A DNA stretch of 14,887 nucleotides from Deltaproteobacteria bacterium (GTDB taxonomy: Bacteria; Myxococcota; Polyangia; Haliangiales; Haliangiaceae): positions 1 through 14,887 of the forward strand of contig JAGSPR010000124.1 in NCBI GenBank assembly GCA_018262455.1. The letters run 5' to 3'. This document shows positions 1-10,330 of the stretch, in pieces (position 1 is the stretch's first letter; each line of letters begins with the position of its first letter). Made by a program: the position numbers and the translations under genes. A model generated the notes under the pieces. It saw only the letters and a list, made by a program, of their open reading frames with translations. It had not been told where the DNA came from and did not search any database.

Positions 1-437
1 CCGCCTCCGCGACCGTACGGGTCATCACTCCGACGTACCGGCTGGTCCGCATGGTCGCGCTCGCGACCGTCGCTACCCGATGGAATGACACCGTCTCGTC
101 GGCGCTGGGGTTCTTCTCGCTCGGCTCGGCGAACGGCTTGCGCGGGTTCCAGATCAACGAGTTCCGCGGCCAACGCCTCGTGAGCGGGCAATTCGAGCTC
201 CGAACGGTCAGCCGGTCACTGTGGATGCTGCGGGCCGGCAGCGTGCTGTTCTACGATGTCGGCGGCGCGACGCAGACGTTCGAGACGATGCAGCTCCATC
301 ATGATGTCGGGGCAGGGGTTCGCGTGCTGATCCCGCAGAACGGACGCGACGTGTTCCGCTTCGACTTCGCGATCCCGCTCGATGGTCAGGCCGCCGGCAA
401 GCTGCGCCTCATCGCCGCGTTCGAATCGGCCTTCTAG
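1..437 (+). CDS. Omp85/BamA-type outer-membrane beta-barrel protein, C-terminal part
   Basis: The frame is open from base 3 and ends at TAG 435-437, so only about the last 144 residues are present; the gene starts upstream of the window. The visible part has the features of a bacterial surface antigen (D15) barrel. These are an LRGF motif like the conserved (V/I)RG(F/Y) of BamA/TamA, alternating hydrophobic strands, an F-Y-D-V-G-G strand like the F-x-D-x-G segment, an R-x-D-F-A-x-P-L near the end, and a terminal phenylalanine, the usual outer-membrane sorting residue. Such proteins insert or export proteins at the outer membrane. No POTRA domains can be seen because the N-terminus is missing, so BamA, TamA and a patatin- or other D15-fused protein cannot be told apart. 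An internal ATG at 51 is unlikely to be the start, since it would begin inside the barrel. Its stop codon overlaps the stop of the convergent MATE gene. Confidence 0.72.
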   Translation, partial: ASATVRVITPTYRLVRMVALATVATRWNDTVSSALGFFSLGSANGLRGFQINEFRGQRLVSGQFELRTVSRSLWMLRAGSVLFYDVGGATQTFETMQLHHDVGAGVRVLIPQNGRDVFRFDFAIPLDGQAAGKLRLIAAFESAF

Positions 438-1732
438 CGCGTCACGAACAGGAAGCGCACGACGACGTAGCCCGCCGTCACGGTGAGGCCGGCGGACAGT
501 CCCCACCACAGCCCGGGCGCGCCCATGCCGATGGTGAACGTGAGCACGAGCGAGATCGGGAGCCCCACGCCATAGTGACCGACGAGGTTGGCGACGAGGG
601 TGGATCGCGTGTCGCCGAGTCCACGCAGCGCACCGGCCCCGATCGCCTGCGCGCCGTCGGAGAGCTGGAACAGCGCCACGATCTGGAGCAGCGGCACGAT
701 CGCGCCGATGACCGCGGGATCGTCGGTGAACAGGTGCGCGATCGGCTGGGGCAGCACGAGGAAGGCCAGCGCGAACATGGCCATCGCGCCGAACCCGATC
801 GCGATCCCCTGCAAGCCGCGCTGGCGCGCGAGCGGCAGGTCGCCGGTGCCGACGGCGTGACCGACCCGCACGCTGGTCGCGCTGCCGAGCCCGACGGCGA
901 CCGCGAACGTGAAGCTCGACAGGTTGAGCGCGATCGCGTGTGCCGCGGCCGACCTCGTCCCGAGATGGGCGGCGAGCACCGTCGCGACCCCGAAGATCCC
1001 TACCTCCGCGAACAGCTGGCCGCCGATCGGGCCGCCGTACCTCGCGATCGTGGCGATGTCGGCCCGCGTGGGCCGGGGCCTCGGCGCGTGGTCATCGAGC
1101 GCCCGGACCGAGGCGAAGTACACCACGACGATCACGAGCTGCACGGTGAGGGTGGCAAGCCCGGCGCCGAACACGCCGAGCGGCGGCAAGCCGATCGCCT
1201 CGATCCCGAAGATCAGCGCCAGATCGAGCACGGCATTGGCGATGTTGCCGACGATGACGGCGACGAGCAGGGGACGAGTCACGTCCCGAGCGGCGAGGTA
1301 GCTGCGCAGCGCGACCGAAAGCAGGAACGGCACGATGCCGAGCGCGCGCAGGTAGACATACGTCCGGGCCTCCGCCGCAACGTCGGCCGGTACATCGGCA
1401 AGTCCGAGCACCAGCGGCGACGCGAACACCACGAGCGAGCACGCGATCCCGACGAGCACGGCGAGCCGGAGCCCGCCCGCAAGGTAGCGACGCGCATCGG
1501 CCAGTCGACCACCGCCGATCGCCTGCGGGATCACGGTATCGAGGCCCAGCACGACCCCGAGGCCGATCGAGCTGATCGCGAACAGCAGGTTGTTACCGAC
1601 GCCCGACGCCGCGAGCGACGTGTCGCTGTAGTGACCAAGCAGGGCGGCATCGACCGTGCCCATCAGCTGGAACCCGACCTGTTGCGCGGCGAGCGGAAAG
1701 GCCAGACGCCAGAACGTCTGGCCTTCGATCAC
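434..1732 (-). CDS. MATE-family multidrug/cation exporter (NorM type)
   Basis: This is a 432-residue integral membrane protein of normal MATE length, with about twelve hydrophobic segments in two similar halves. MATE proteins export cationic drugs and metabolites in exchange for Na+ or H+ across the inner membrane. Family signatures are visible: the N-terminal RLAFPLAAQQ and the MGTVDAALLGH segment with its membrane aspartate (D28), GxGxATSVRVGHAVG around 281-295, and GALRGLGDTR at 367-376 in the second half. The start is GTG at 1732, seven bases after the stop of the upstream lipoprotein gene, with no convincing Shine-Dalgarno sequence. Translation may therefore depend on ribosomes finishing the upstream gene. 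A perfect 11-bp inverted repeat lies within codons 3-12. The gene ends in TAG that shares a CTAG palindrome with the stop of the convergent barrel gene. The substrate cannot be deduced from sequence. Confidence 0.93.
   Translation of the reverse strand: MIEGQTFWRLAFPLAAQQVGFQLMGTVDAALLGHYSDTSLAASGVGNNLLFAISSIGLGVVLGLDTVIPQAIGGGRLADARRYLAGGLRLAVLVGIACSLVVFASPLVLGLADVPADVAAEARTYVYLRALGIVPFLLSVALRSYLAARDVTRPLLVAVIVGNIANAVLDLALIFGIEAIGLPPLGVFGAGLATLTVQLVIVVVYFASVRALDDHAPRPRPTRADIATIARYGGPIGGQLFAEVGIFGVATVLAAHLGTRSAAAHAIALNLSSFTFAVAVGLGSATSVRVGHAVGTGDLPLARQRGLQGIAIGFGAMAMFALAFLVLPQPIAHLFTDDPAVIGAIVPLLQIVALFQLSDGAQAIGAGALRGLGDTRSTLVANLVGHYGVGLPISLVLTFTIGMGAPGLWWGLSAGLTVTAGYVVVRFLFVTR
1698..1725 (-). 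repeat. Perfect 11-bp inverted repeat (hairpin) at the 5' end of the MATE gene
   Basis: AAGGCCAGACG at 1698-1708 and its exact reverse complement CGTCTGGCCTT at 1715-1725 flank a six-base loop. In the leftward mRNA the stem begins four bases after the GTG start codon and encodes residues of the GQTFWRLAF stretch. No T-run follows on either strand, so it does not look like a classical intrinsic terminator. A stem this close to the start codon would be expected to hinder initiation unless a ribosome terminating at the upstream gene's stop (1740-1742) opens it. That role is inference. Confidence 0.75.
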
Positions 1733-1739
1733 GTGCCGG

Positions 1740-2372
1740 TCACTTCGGAAACGGACGGGGCGCCATCGGCGCGTTCGCGAAGCTCAGATTCTTCGCGATC
1801 AGCCTGGCAAGCGCGAGCCGGCGTGTTGCCTCGGGGCCGATGATGCGCACGTAACAGGGCGCATCGTCATCGATGAAGATCAGGCCTTGATCGTTGTGGT
1901 CCAGGCCTTTCGCGCCGACTTCGACGTCTGTCGGCAGGCCGGGTTGACGGAACTCGGCAGTGCCGGCATCGCTTGGTTTCTGGCGCACGCCCGCATCGGC
2001 CATCCCGTTGTACTGGGCGATGCGATCAGCGTTGTACTTGCGGTACTGGTCGAACAGGTCGTCGGCCCGGCGCTTGTAGCCATCGCGACAGTCGAAGTCG
2101 AACGTCCAGTACTCCGGTGGGGTGGCCGCGACCTCGTAGGTGCATGGTCGCGGCAAGCCGCGGGGCACCGATGACGGCGAGTCGATCGCGCGAGTCGGCG
2201 ATCCGAGGATTTGGGTGAGCGCATCGAGGGTGGCGATCGTCGTGCACTCGAAGCGCTCCGGGTAGATCCCGGCCAGCTTCGTCGGGGCCAGCGCGACCTT
2301 CTCCTGGGGCGCAACTGCATCCGTTTCGCAGCCCGAGAAGGTCAGCGCAGCGAGCAAGAGGGTACGGCGCAT
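1740..2372 (-). CDS. Lipoprotein of unknown function
   Basis: I do not recognise a named family. The preferred start is ATG at 2372, giving 210 residues. It places a textbook lipoprotein signal at the N-terminus (MRR, a short hydrophobic stretch LLLAALTF, then SGC), with the lipid-modified Cys at about residue 15, and has GGGAA upstream. A longer frame from GTG 2420 would bury this signal behind 16 extra residues. The mature part has at least four further cysteines (in ECTT, PCTYEV, FDCRDGY and PCYVRI), which suggests disulfides in an exported globular domain. The pattern faintly recalls Cys-bearing DUF3558-type lipoproteins, but I would not assign that. It lies 52 bases downstream of the small membrane-protein gene and seven bases upstream of the MATE gene, all in one direction, so co-transcription is likely. 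It probably sits on a membrane facing the periplasm. Confidence 0.8.
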   Translation of the reverse strand: MRRTLLLAALTFSGCETDAVAPQEKVALAPTKLAGIYPERFECTTIATLDALTQILGSPTRAIDSPSSVPRGLPRPCTYEVAATPPEYWTFDFDCRDGYKRRADDLFDQYRKYNADRIAQYNGMADAGVRQKPSDAGTAEFRQPGLPTDVEVGAKGLDHNDQGLIFIDDDAPCYVRIIGPEATRRLALARLIAKNLSFANAPMAPRPFPK

Positions 2373-2424
2373 CTGGGTTCCCAGCGACGGTATCGCGCCG
2401 CGCGCCGCCAAACAATCCACGGCG

Positions 2425-2910
2425 TCAGTCCGACGCGGCGATGCGCGTGGTCGCGTCGTACACGAGCCGCAACTCTGCTACCTCGGAGATCGCCTCGGCG
2501 AGCGCGAGCAGCGGGGCAGGGCGATGGGCCTCGTCGAGGTGGATCCTGCCGCCCATGCGGCGCTCGACGAACGCCACGTACAGGCCGCGCCGCCGCGCTG
2601 CCACGACCACCGCACGCAAGTGGAACAGCGGGATCGCGGCACGACGGCGGATCCCGAGCACGCTCTGGTCGATCCGCAGGAGCCCCTCATCGCGGTCGAA
2701 CACCAGTCTGCGCCGCAACGTAGCCAGCAGGATCCCGGCCGCGATCGCCCCGCCGCCGAGCACCGAGGCCCACAACATCGACAGCGTGACGAGCCACGCG
2801 CCAGCGCCGGCGAGCACCCAGCCGGACCAGCCGGTTGCTCTCGTGAGATCGAGCTCGACCCGCGTTGCGGTTCGTTTGCGCACCGCGACCGAGCCGAGCC
2901 AATCGAGCAT
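2425..2910 (-). CDS. Small membrane protein with two N-terminal membrane segments and a soluble C-terminal domain
   Basis: This protein has 161 residues and no named family that I can assign. A short basic N-terminus is followed by two closely spaced hydrophobic segments (about residues 30-48 and 50-65), then an RRR stop-transfer cluster. A soluble C-terminal domain of about 95 residues follows, made of short beta strands (LVFDRDEGLLRI, RAAIPLFHLRAVVVA, LYVAFVE, RIHLDE) and a final helix (PLLALAEAISEVAELRL). This strand-then-helix layout after a two-TM hairpin is like bacterial PH-like membrane proteins; that comparison is by pattern only. The ATG at 2910 is the first start after an in-frame stop and lacks a clear Shine-Dalgarno. 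The gene lies 43 bases downstream of the recQ-like gene on the same strand and probably shares its transcript. Confidence 0.72.
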   Translation of the reverse strand: MLDWLGSVAVRKRTATRVELDLTRATGWSGWVLAGAGAWLVTLSMLWASVLGGGAIAAGILLATLRRRLVFDRDEGLLRIDQSVLGIRRRAAIPLFHLRAVVVAARRRGLYVAFVERRMGGRIHLDEAHRPAPLLALAEAISEVAELRLVYDATTRIAASD

Positions 2911-2953
2911 GAGGGGATCGTACGGCCTTCACCAGGGTCTGGCTAGGCGGGTA

Positions 2954-6163
<3,210 letters not shown>

Positions 6164-6337
6164 CAGTGGCCACCGGTCGGACCTCGCCGGCCAGGAGTAG
6201 ATCCCGGCCAGCTATCGTCACCCGGAGCGTCCTAACCTAGAACCGCTCCGCGTACAGCAATCATCATCATACCCCAAACGGAGGTGCAAGGCCCAACGCC
6301 ATGATGCGAGCGAGATCCACGGACCTATCCGCGTGAT
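6164..6337. promoter_or_regulatory. Divergent intergenic region between recQ-like and acyltransferase genes
   Basis: This 174-base region must hold the promoters for both directions. It contains the most AT-rich patch nearby (about 6255-6280). On the - strand TATGAT at 6266-6271 is a fair -10 match, but I find no good -35 at 16-18 bases; the nearest TTG-starting hexamer, TTGGGC, is 19 bases away. Transcription from it would give recQ a leader of about 95 bases. No convincing + strand promoter or Shine-Dalgarno sequence was found. Two direct copies of CCGGCCAG occur at 6187-6194 and 6204-6211, 17 bases apart, near the recQ start. Confidence 0.4.
6223..6250. promoter_or_regulatory. Dyad CGGAGCG-N14-CGCTCCG, candidate operator
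   Basis: Two perfectly complementary 7-base arms (6223-6229 and 6244-6250) are separated by 14 bases, with arm centres 21 bases apart, about two helical turns. This is the spacing expected for a dimeric regulator binding one face of the DNA. It sits in the middle of the divergent region, just downstream of the candidate -10 for recQ. It could alternatively fold as a hairpin in the recQ leader. The regulator is unknown. Confidence 0.4.
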
Positions 6338-7978
6338 ATGACCGGACTCATGACAGACGCTCGGCCGGTGAGGGAAGCCGAGAACCGACTCGAGAAGTTC
6401 AACAACGACCGTGAGCGGTTACTCGCGGAGGTCGAGCGACGGGTCATGGCTCGTCGAATCTCCGAAGCAAGAACCGGAGGAGATGCCTCGCTCGAGTACG
6501 TTCTCAACGACGTTGCGTATTGCGAGATTCGCCGACTCGAGGCGGCCGGTGGCAACGGTGTGGATCGATGGCGAGAGCTATCCCGCCGCTTGCTCGGAAT
6601 GACCGACGACGACAAGCGCGAAGAGCTGCGCGCCCTGGTCCGGTATTACGGCAAGGACGTCGTCGGCAACTTCGATCCTCGCGTCTACAAGTTCGCGACC
6701 GGGATCGGCCCCTCGCTCCTGGGTTTCCTGTTCTCCCCCACGGCCAGCCTGCGCGACGCTGGCACCACGCTGCGTAACCTCGACGCGCACATCCATGCCG
6801 ACGGCAACCTCGAGCTCGCCCGTGCCTGCGCCGAGCGCGGGACGATCGTGGTCACGCCTACCCACAGCTCGAACATGGACTCGCCCGTGATCGGGCTGGG
6901 CCTGTTGCTCGCCCACCTGCCGCCGACCACGTACGGCGCCGGCAAGAATCTGTTCACCAACCCGTTCATCTCGTTCTTCATGCGGAACCTGGGCGCATAC
7001 CGCGTCGATCGTCGGCTCAAGTTCGAGCTCTACAAGGACGTCCTCAAGGAGTACTCGACGGTTCTGCTCGAGCACGGCTATCACTCGCTGTTCTTCCCCG
7101 GAGGCACGCGCAGCCGATCGAACATGGTCGAGAAGAGCCTGAAGCTCGGGCTGCTCGGCACGACGGTCACGGCCTACAAGAACAGCGTGCGCGAGGGCGC
7201 GCCGAACAAGCGGATCTACATCGTGCCCGCGACGATCAACTACCGGCTGGTGCTCGAGGCCGAGACCCTGATCGACGACTACCTCGCCGAGACCGGCAAG
7301 AGTCGCTACATCATCACCGACGACGAGTTCTCGCGGGTCGGCCGGATCGTCGAGTTCTTTCGCAAGATCCTCGTCCACGAAGGCTCGGTGGTCGTGCGCT
7401 TCGGCCGGCCGCTCGACGTGTTCGGGAACGACATCACCGACGAGGGTGAGTCGATCGATCGCGCGGGCCGGATCGTCGATCCGGCGAGCTACGTGCGCGG
7501 CGCCGACGGCGAGGTCACCGACGACGACCAGCGCGATGCCGAGTACACGCGCGCGCTCGGCCGCCGGCTCTCGGCCGCGTATCCGGCCCTGACGGTGCTC
7601 CATTCGACGCACCTCGTCGCCCGCGCGCTCTACGACGCGATCGCGGCGAACGCGGGCACGCGCGACATCTACCGCCTGATCCGCGCCCCGCTCGGGCATC
7701 TCGAGGTGCCGATCGACACGGTGATCGAGCACCTCGTCCGGCTGCGCGCGCGGCTCGCCGAGAACCCGAGCTGGGGCGCCGAGCACCCGCTCTACACCGA
7801 TCAATCGGCGACGCAGAAGGTCGAGGATGCGGTGAAGGGCCTGTCGACCTACCACACGCATCCGATCGTCGATCGATCGGGGCAATCGACGCTGCAGGTC
7901 AAGGACGTGAAGCTGCTCTATTACTACCAGAACCGGACCGCTCACATCCCGCCGGAGTCCTCGGAGCAACGGTCATGA
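6338..7978 (+). CDS. PlsB/PlsC-superfamily glycerolipid acyltransferase
   Basis: This is a 546-residue protein with the four acyltransferase blocks in order. Block I is THSSNMDS with the HX4D catalytic pair H176/D181. Block II is around GAGKNLF (200-206) and NLGAYRVDR (217-225). Block III is FFPGGTRSR (252-260) and block IV is IVPATINY (295-302). Enzymes of this type transfer an acyl chain to glycerol-3-phosphate or lysophosphatidate at the inner membrane. Length and C-terminal extension resemble PlsB-like rather than the short PlsC proteins. Block III has Gly255 where PlsB/PlsC proteins normally have Glu, a residue linked in E. coli PlsB to glycerol-3-phosphate binding, so the acceptor may differ. 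There are two possible starts, ATG 6338 and ATG 6350; neither has a clear Shine-Dalgarno. The 3' end overlaps the GpsA-like gene by ATGA, indicating translational coupling. Confidence 0.88.
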   Translation: MTGLMTDARPVREAENRLEKFNNDRERLLAEVERRVMARRISEARTGGDASLEYVLNDVAYCEIRRLEAAGGNGVDRWRELSRRLLGMTDDDKREELRALVRYYGKDVVGNFDPRVYKFATGIGPSLLGFLFSPTASLRDAGTTLRNLDAHIHADGNLELARACAERGTIVVTPTHSSNMDSPVIGLGLLLAHLPPTTYGAGKNLFTNPFISFFMRNLGAYRVDRRLKFELYKDVLKEYSTVLLEHGYHSLFFPGGTRSRSNMVEKSLKLGLLGTTVTAYKNSVREGAPNKRIYIVPATINYRLVLEAETLIDDYLAETGKSRYIITDDEFSRVGRIVEFFRKILVHEGSVVVRFGRPLDVFGNDITDEGESIDRAGRIVDPASYVRGADGEVTDDDQRDAEYTRALGRRLSAAYPALTVLHSTHLVARALYDAIAANAGTRDIYRLIRAPLGHLEVPIDTVIEHLVRLRARLAENPSWGAEHPLYTDQSATQKVEDAVKGLSTYHTHPIVDRSGQSTLQVKDVKLLYYYQNRTAHIPPESSEQRS

Positions 7979-9012
7979 CGTCTGCGACCCGCGCTGATAC
8001 GGTCGGCATCGTCGGAGCTGGGACCTTCGGGACCGCCCTGGCATCCGTGCTCGCGCGAGCGGGCCGCCGCGTGATCATCTGGTCGCGGGACGTCTCGGTG
8101 GTCGAAGCGATCCAGGCGACGCGCCGCTGTCCGCGGCTACCGGCCGCGGTGCTCCCCGAGCCCCTCGAGGCCACGGTGAATCCGCGCCGGCTCGCGAGCG
8201 AGGCGCGGTTCCTCGTCCTTGCGGTGTCCTCGAAGGATGTCCGCAACCGGTCGCGCGAGCTCGGCGAGGTCATCGATGGCAGCCACATCGTGGTGCACGC
8301 GATCGGGGCGCTCGCGGCGCCCGTCGCTCGTGCTGCTGGCGATCTCAGGCCCGCGGGCGCGGAGCTCGTGAACGAGCGGGTCTCCGAGGTGATGCTCGCG
8401 GGGATGCCGACCCTCAAGGTCGGCGTGCTGGCCGGCCCGGCGCTGCCCGCCGATCTCGCCGAAGGCAACTACTCGTCGATGGTGGTCGCGTCGCGGTTCG
8501 ACGAGGTCGTTGCCGAGGCGCGTCGCCTGCTCAACGCGCCGCCCGCGCTCCGCGTCTACGGCTCGAAGGATCTGATCGGGGTCGAGCTTGCCTCCGCGCT
8601 GAGCGGCGCTTACACGGTCGCGCTCGGGCTCGCCGATGGACTTGGCATGACGACGGGGCCGCGCGCGGTGCTCGTCACGCGCGCGGTCGCCGAAGCCTCG
8701 CGGCTCGGCGCAGCGGCCGGTGCCGAGGCCAAGACCTTCGCCGGGCTCGCCGGGCTCGGTAACCTGCTCGTGCGCGCGAGCGGCGATCGCTCGCCGGATT
8801 ACCTGCTGGGGCGTCGGCTCGCGGACGGGATCGTCACCGCCGACGGTGGGCGCACCGAGGGCGCGCGTGCCGCGATCACCGGCGTCGAACTCGCGAAGTC
8901 GTTGCGGATCCGCATGCCGGTCCTCCAGGGACTCGCGGCGGTGCTCACGGGCAAGGTGGAGCCGCGCGAAGCCGCGCAGATGGTGGGCGACACCGTCGCG
9001 GTCGAGGAGTGA
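7975..9012 (+). CDS. gpsA: GpsA-family (NAD(P)-dependent glycerol-3-phosphate dehydrogenase-like) protein with altered active site
   Basis: The protein has 345 residues, normal GpsA length. An N-terminal Rossmann fold (GAGTFG, residues 14-19, in VGIVGAGTFGTALA) is followed by VLAGPALPADLAEG (151-164), matching the family SGP-x-FAxE segment. The C-terminal helical domain contains IGVELASAL, ADGLGMTTGPRAVLVTRAVAE and FAGLAGLGNL. True GpsA enzymes reduce dihydroxyacetone phosphate to glycerol-3-phosphate for phospholipids. Aligned by eye to E. coli GpsA, the ATKG lysine is I110, the GG-A-(L/V)-KN lysine is S210 (with Asn to G211), the GLGD aspartate is N263, and the SRN arginine-asparagine is P274-D275. 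The cofactor site is therefore kept and the known catalytic and phosphate-binding residues are gone. It starts within the acyltransferase stop (ATGA) and ends right before the DUF4139-like gene. It may be a pseudoenzyme or have another substrate; family assignment is firm, activity is not. Confidence 0.87.
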   Translation: MTSATRADTVGIVGAGTFGTALASVLARAGRRVIIWSRDVSVVEAIQATRRCPRLPAAVLPEPLEATVNPRRLASEARFLVLAVSSKDVRNRSRELGEVIDGSHIVVHAIGALAAPVARAAGDLRPAGAELVNERVSEVMLAGMPTLKVGVLAGPALPADLAEGNYSSMVVASRFDEVVAEARRLLNAPPALRVYGSKDLIGVELASALSGAYTVALGLADGLGMTTGPRAVLVTRAVAEASRLGAAAGAEAKTFAGLAGLGNLLVRASGDRSPDYLLGRRLADGIVTADGGRTEGARAAITGVELAKSLRIRMPVLQGLAAVLTGKVEPREAAQMVGDTVAVEE

Positions 9013-10329
9013 ATGCAGCCGCCTCAGGTCCTCGCGGTGGTCGCGTGGATGGCGGTGGCAGCCTGCACGCCGCACCGTGGCACGGTCGATCCAATCGCCG
9101 CGCCGCGCGAGGGCATCTCGATCATGGTCTATTCGAGTGGTGCGCCGTCGTCGGCGACAGGGCCTCGCGGCGAGACCTCGTTCGGCGTGGTCGACGATCG
9201 CCGGTATGTCGACGTCACCGGCACCACGATCTTGCTCGATCGGATCGATCCCACGGTTGCCTTGCCGTCGCTCGTGATCGAGCCGATTCCGGGTCCGGGC
9301 GGCAGTGACCTGCGGATCGGCATCTGCGTGCGCGATCGGATCGATCCCAGCGCCGCGGCACTCCAGCAGCTGGCGGAGGCGCGCGTGGGTCGAGTCCGGA
9401 ACGGCGACGGCGACGTTGACGAAGAGGCGGCCTCGGCCGAGACGGTCACGCCGACCACCCCGGTGGGCGTGCTGTCGCCGGTCGTCCGCTGCGCGGTTCG
9501 CGGGCGCCCGGGGCGCTATCTGGTGCGCGTGCTCTATGTCTCGCCGGCGATCCACCATCGCGTGCAGCACGAGGTCACGATCACCGGCACCGCAACGGAG
9601 GCGCACGCGACCATCGCAACCCGGTTCGCGCTGGTGACGCCGGCCTGGGGACCGCGAGCCGAGGTCGCGCTGTTCGACGGAGTCCCGGGCAAGTACGCGG
9701 CTGGCGACGAGGGTGCTAACGACCATGAGAGCCAGCCGCCGCGCGAGGTCGCCCACGGCACCGTGGTGCTCGACGGCGGGACCGCGTTGCTGTCGCTGCC
9801 AGTGCGGACCGTTCCGGCGAAGCTGGTGCGCGTGTTCGACGGCGGGATCCGCGACCCCAGCGTGGCGGCGACCGATGCGGCGTGGGGCAGGGACTCGCGG
9901 CGCGAGGTCTGGGTGTGGCTCGAGCTCGAAGCCGGGCCGCAGCCGTCGGGGCCGGTGCGCGTTCATGTCGAGCTCGCAGGTGAGCCCGCGCGCGAGGCCA
10001 TCGTGCCGGCGGCGATGCGCGAGCGCCACAAGTCCACCCTCCGGCTGCCGCTCTGGGTCGACGACCTGCTCCAGGGCCAGCGCCGGCGCTGGATCGATCG
10101 CGCGGATGGCTCGTCGCTCGCCGAGCGGTTCCAGCTCTCGGTGTCCAACACGAGCGAGACGCCACGCGAGGTGTGGATCGAGGAGCACCTGCGGCCGGCG
10201 AAGCGCCGCGAGCTCGTACGTGGCTCGGCTGGCAAGCCGGTGCTCGAGGGTGGCGTTGCACGCTCGAAGGTGGCGGTGCCGCCTCACAGTACCGAGCAGG
10301 TCACCTTCGCGATCCGCTCCGAGCTGTGA
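9013..10329 (+). CDS. DUF4139-like lipoprotein
   Basis: The protein has 438 residues. The N-terminus is a short lipoprotein-type signal (hydrophobic VLAVVAWMAVAAC, lipobox VAAC with C18). After a linker comes a beta-rich protein with the outline of DUF4139 proteins. That outline is an early ISIMVYSSG strand, then DRRYVDVTGTTILLDRIDP resembling the usual 'R.v.l..G...l.f.d.dp' segment. A mid-region RYLVRVLYVSPAIHHR follows, like the 'veLsYlt.glsW' segment. The C-terminal half has NTSETPREVWIEEHLRP and a final VPPHSTEQVTFAIR, like the end of DUF4139. No function is established for the family that I can rely on. The start is the ATG directly after the GpsA-like stop, with GAGGAG at 9004-9009 only three bases upstream. 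Likely location is a membrane, facing the periplasm. It is the last gene of the rightward trio, meeting a convergent gene one base after its stop. Confidence 0.78.
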   Translation: MQPPQVLAVVAWMAVAACTPHRGTVDPIAAPREGISIMVYSSGAPSSATGPRGETSFGVVDDRRYVDVTGTTILLDRIDPTVALPSLVIEPIPGPGGSDLRIGICVRDRIDPSAAALQQLAEARVGRVRNGDGDVDEEAASAETVTPTTPVGVLSPVVRCAVRGRPGRYLVRVLYVSPAIHHRVQHEVTITGTATEAHATIATRFALVTPAWGPRAEVALFDGVPGKYAAGDEGANDHESQPPREVAHGTVVLDGGTALLSLPVRTVPAKLVRVFDGGIRDPSVAATDAAWGRDSRREVWVWLELEAGPQPSGPVRVHVELAGEPAREAIVPAAMRERHKSTLRLPLWVDDLLQGQRRRWIDRADGSSLAERFQLSVSNTSETPREVWIEEHLRPAKRRELVRGSAGKPVLEGGVARSKVAVPPHSTEQVTFAIRSEL

Positions 10330-10330
10330 G

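Noticed and set aside
575..1843. 422-codon open frame on the + strand opposite the MATE gene
   Set aside because: The product is dominated by Arg, Asp, Glu, His and Gly, as expected for the complement of a GC-biased gene. The MATE product on the other strand has clear family motifs.
2373..2420. 16-codon upstream extension of the lipoprotein gene from GTG 2420
   Set aside because: It would put a non-signal peptide before a clear lipoprotein signal that begins at ATG 2372.
6578..7969. 463-codon open frame on the - strand
   Set aside because: It is antisense to the acyltransferase, with biased composition and no domain.
8137..10287. 716-codon open frame on the - strand
   Set aside because: It runs antisense through two well-supported genes, has an Arg/His/Asp-rich composition and no recognisable domain.
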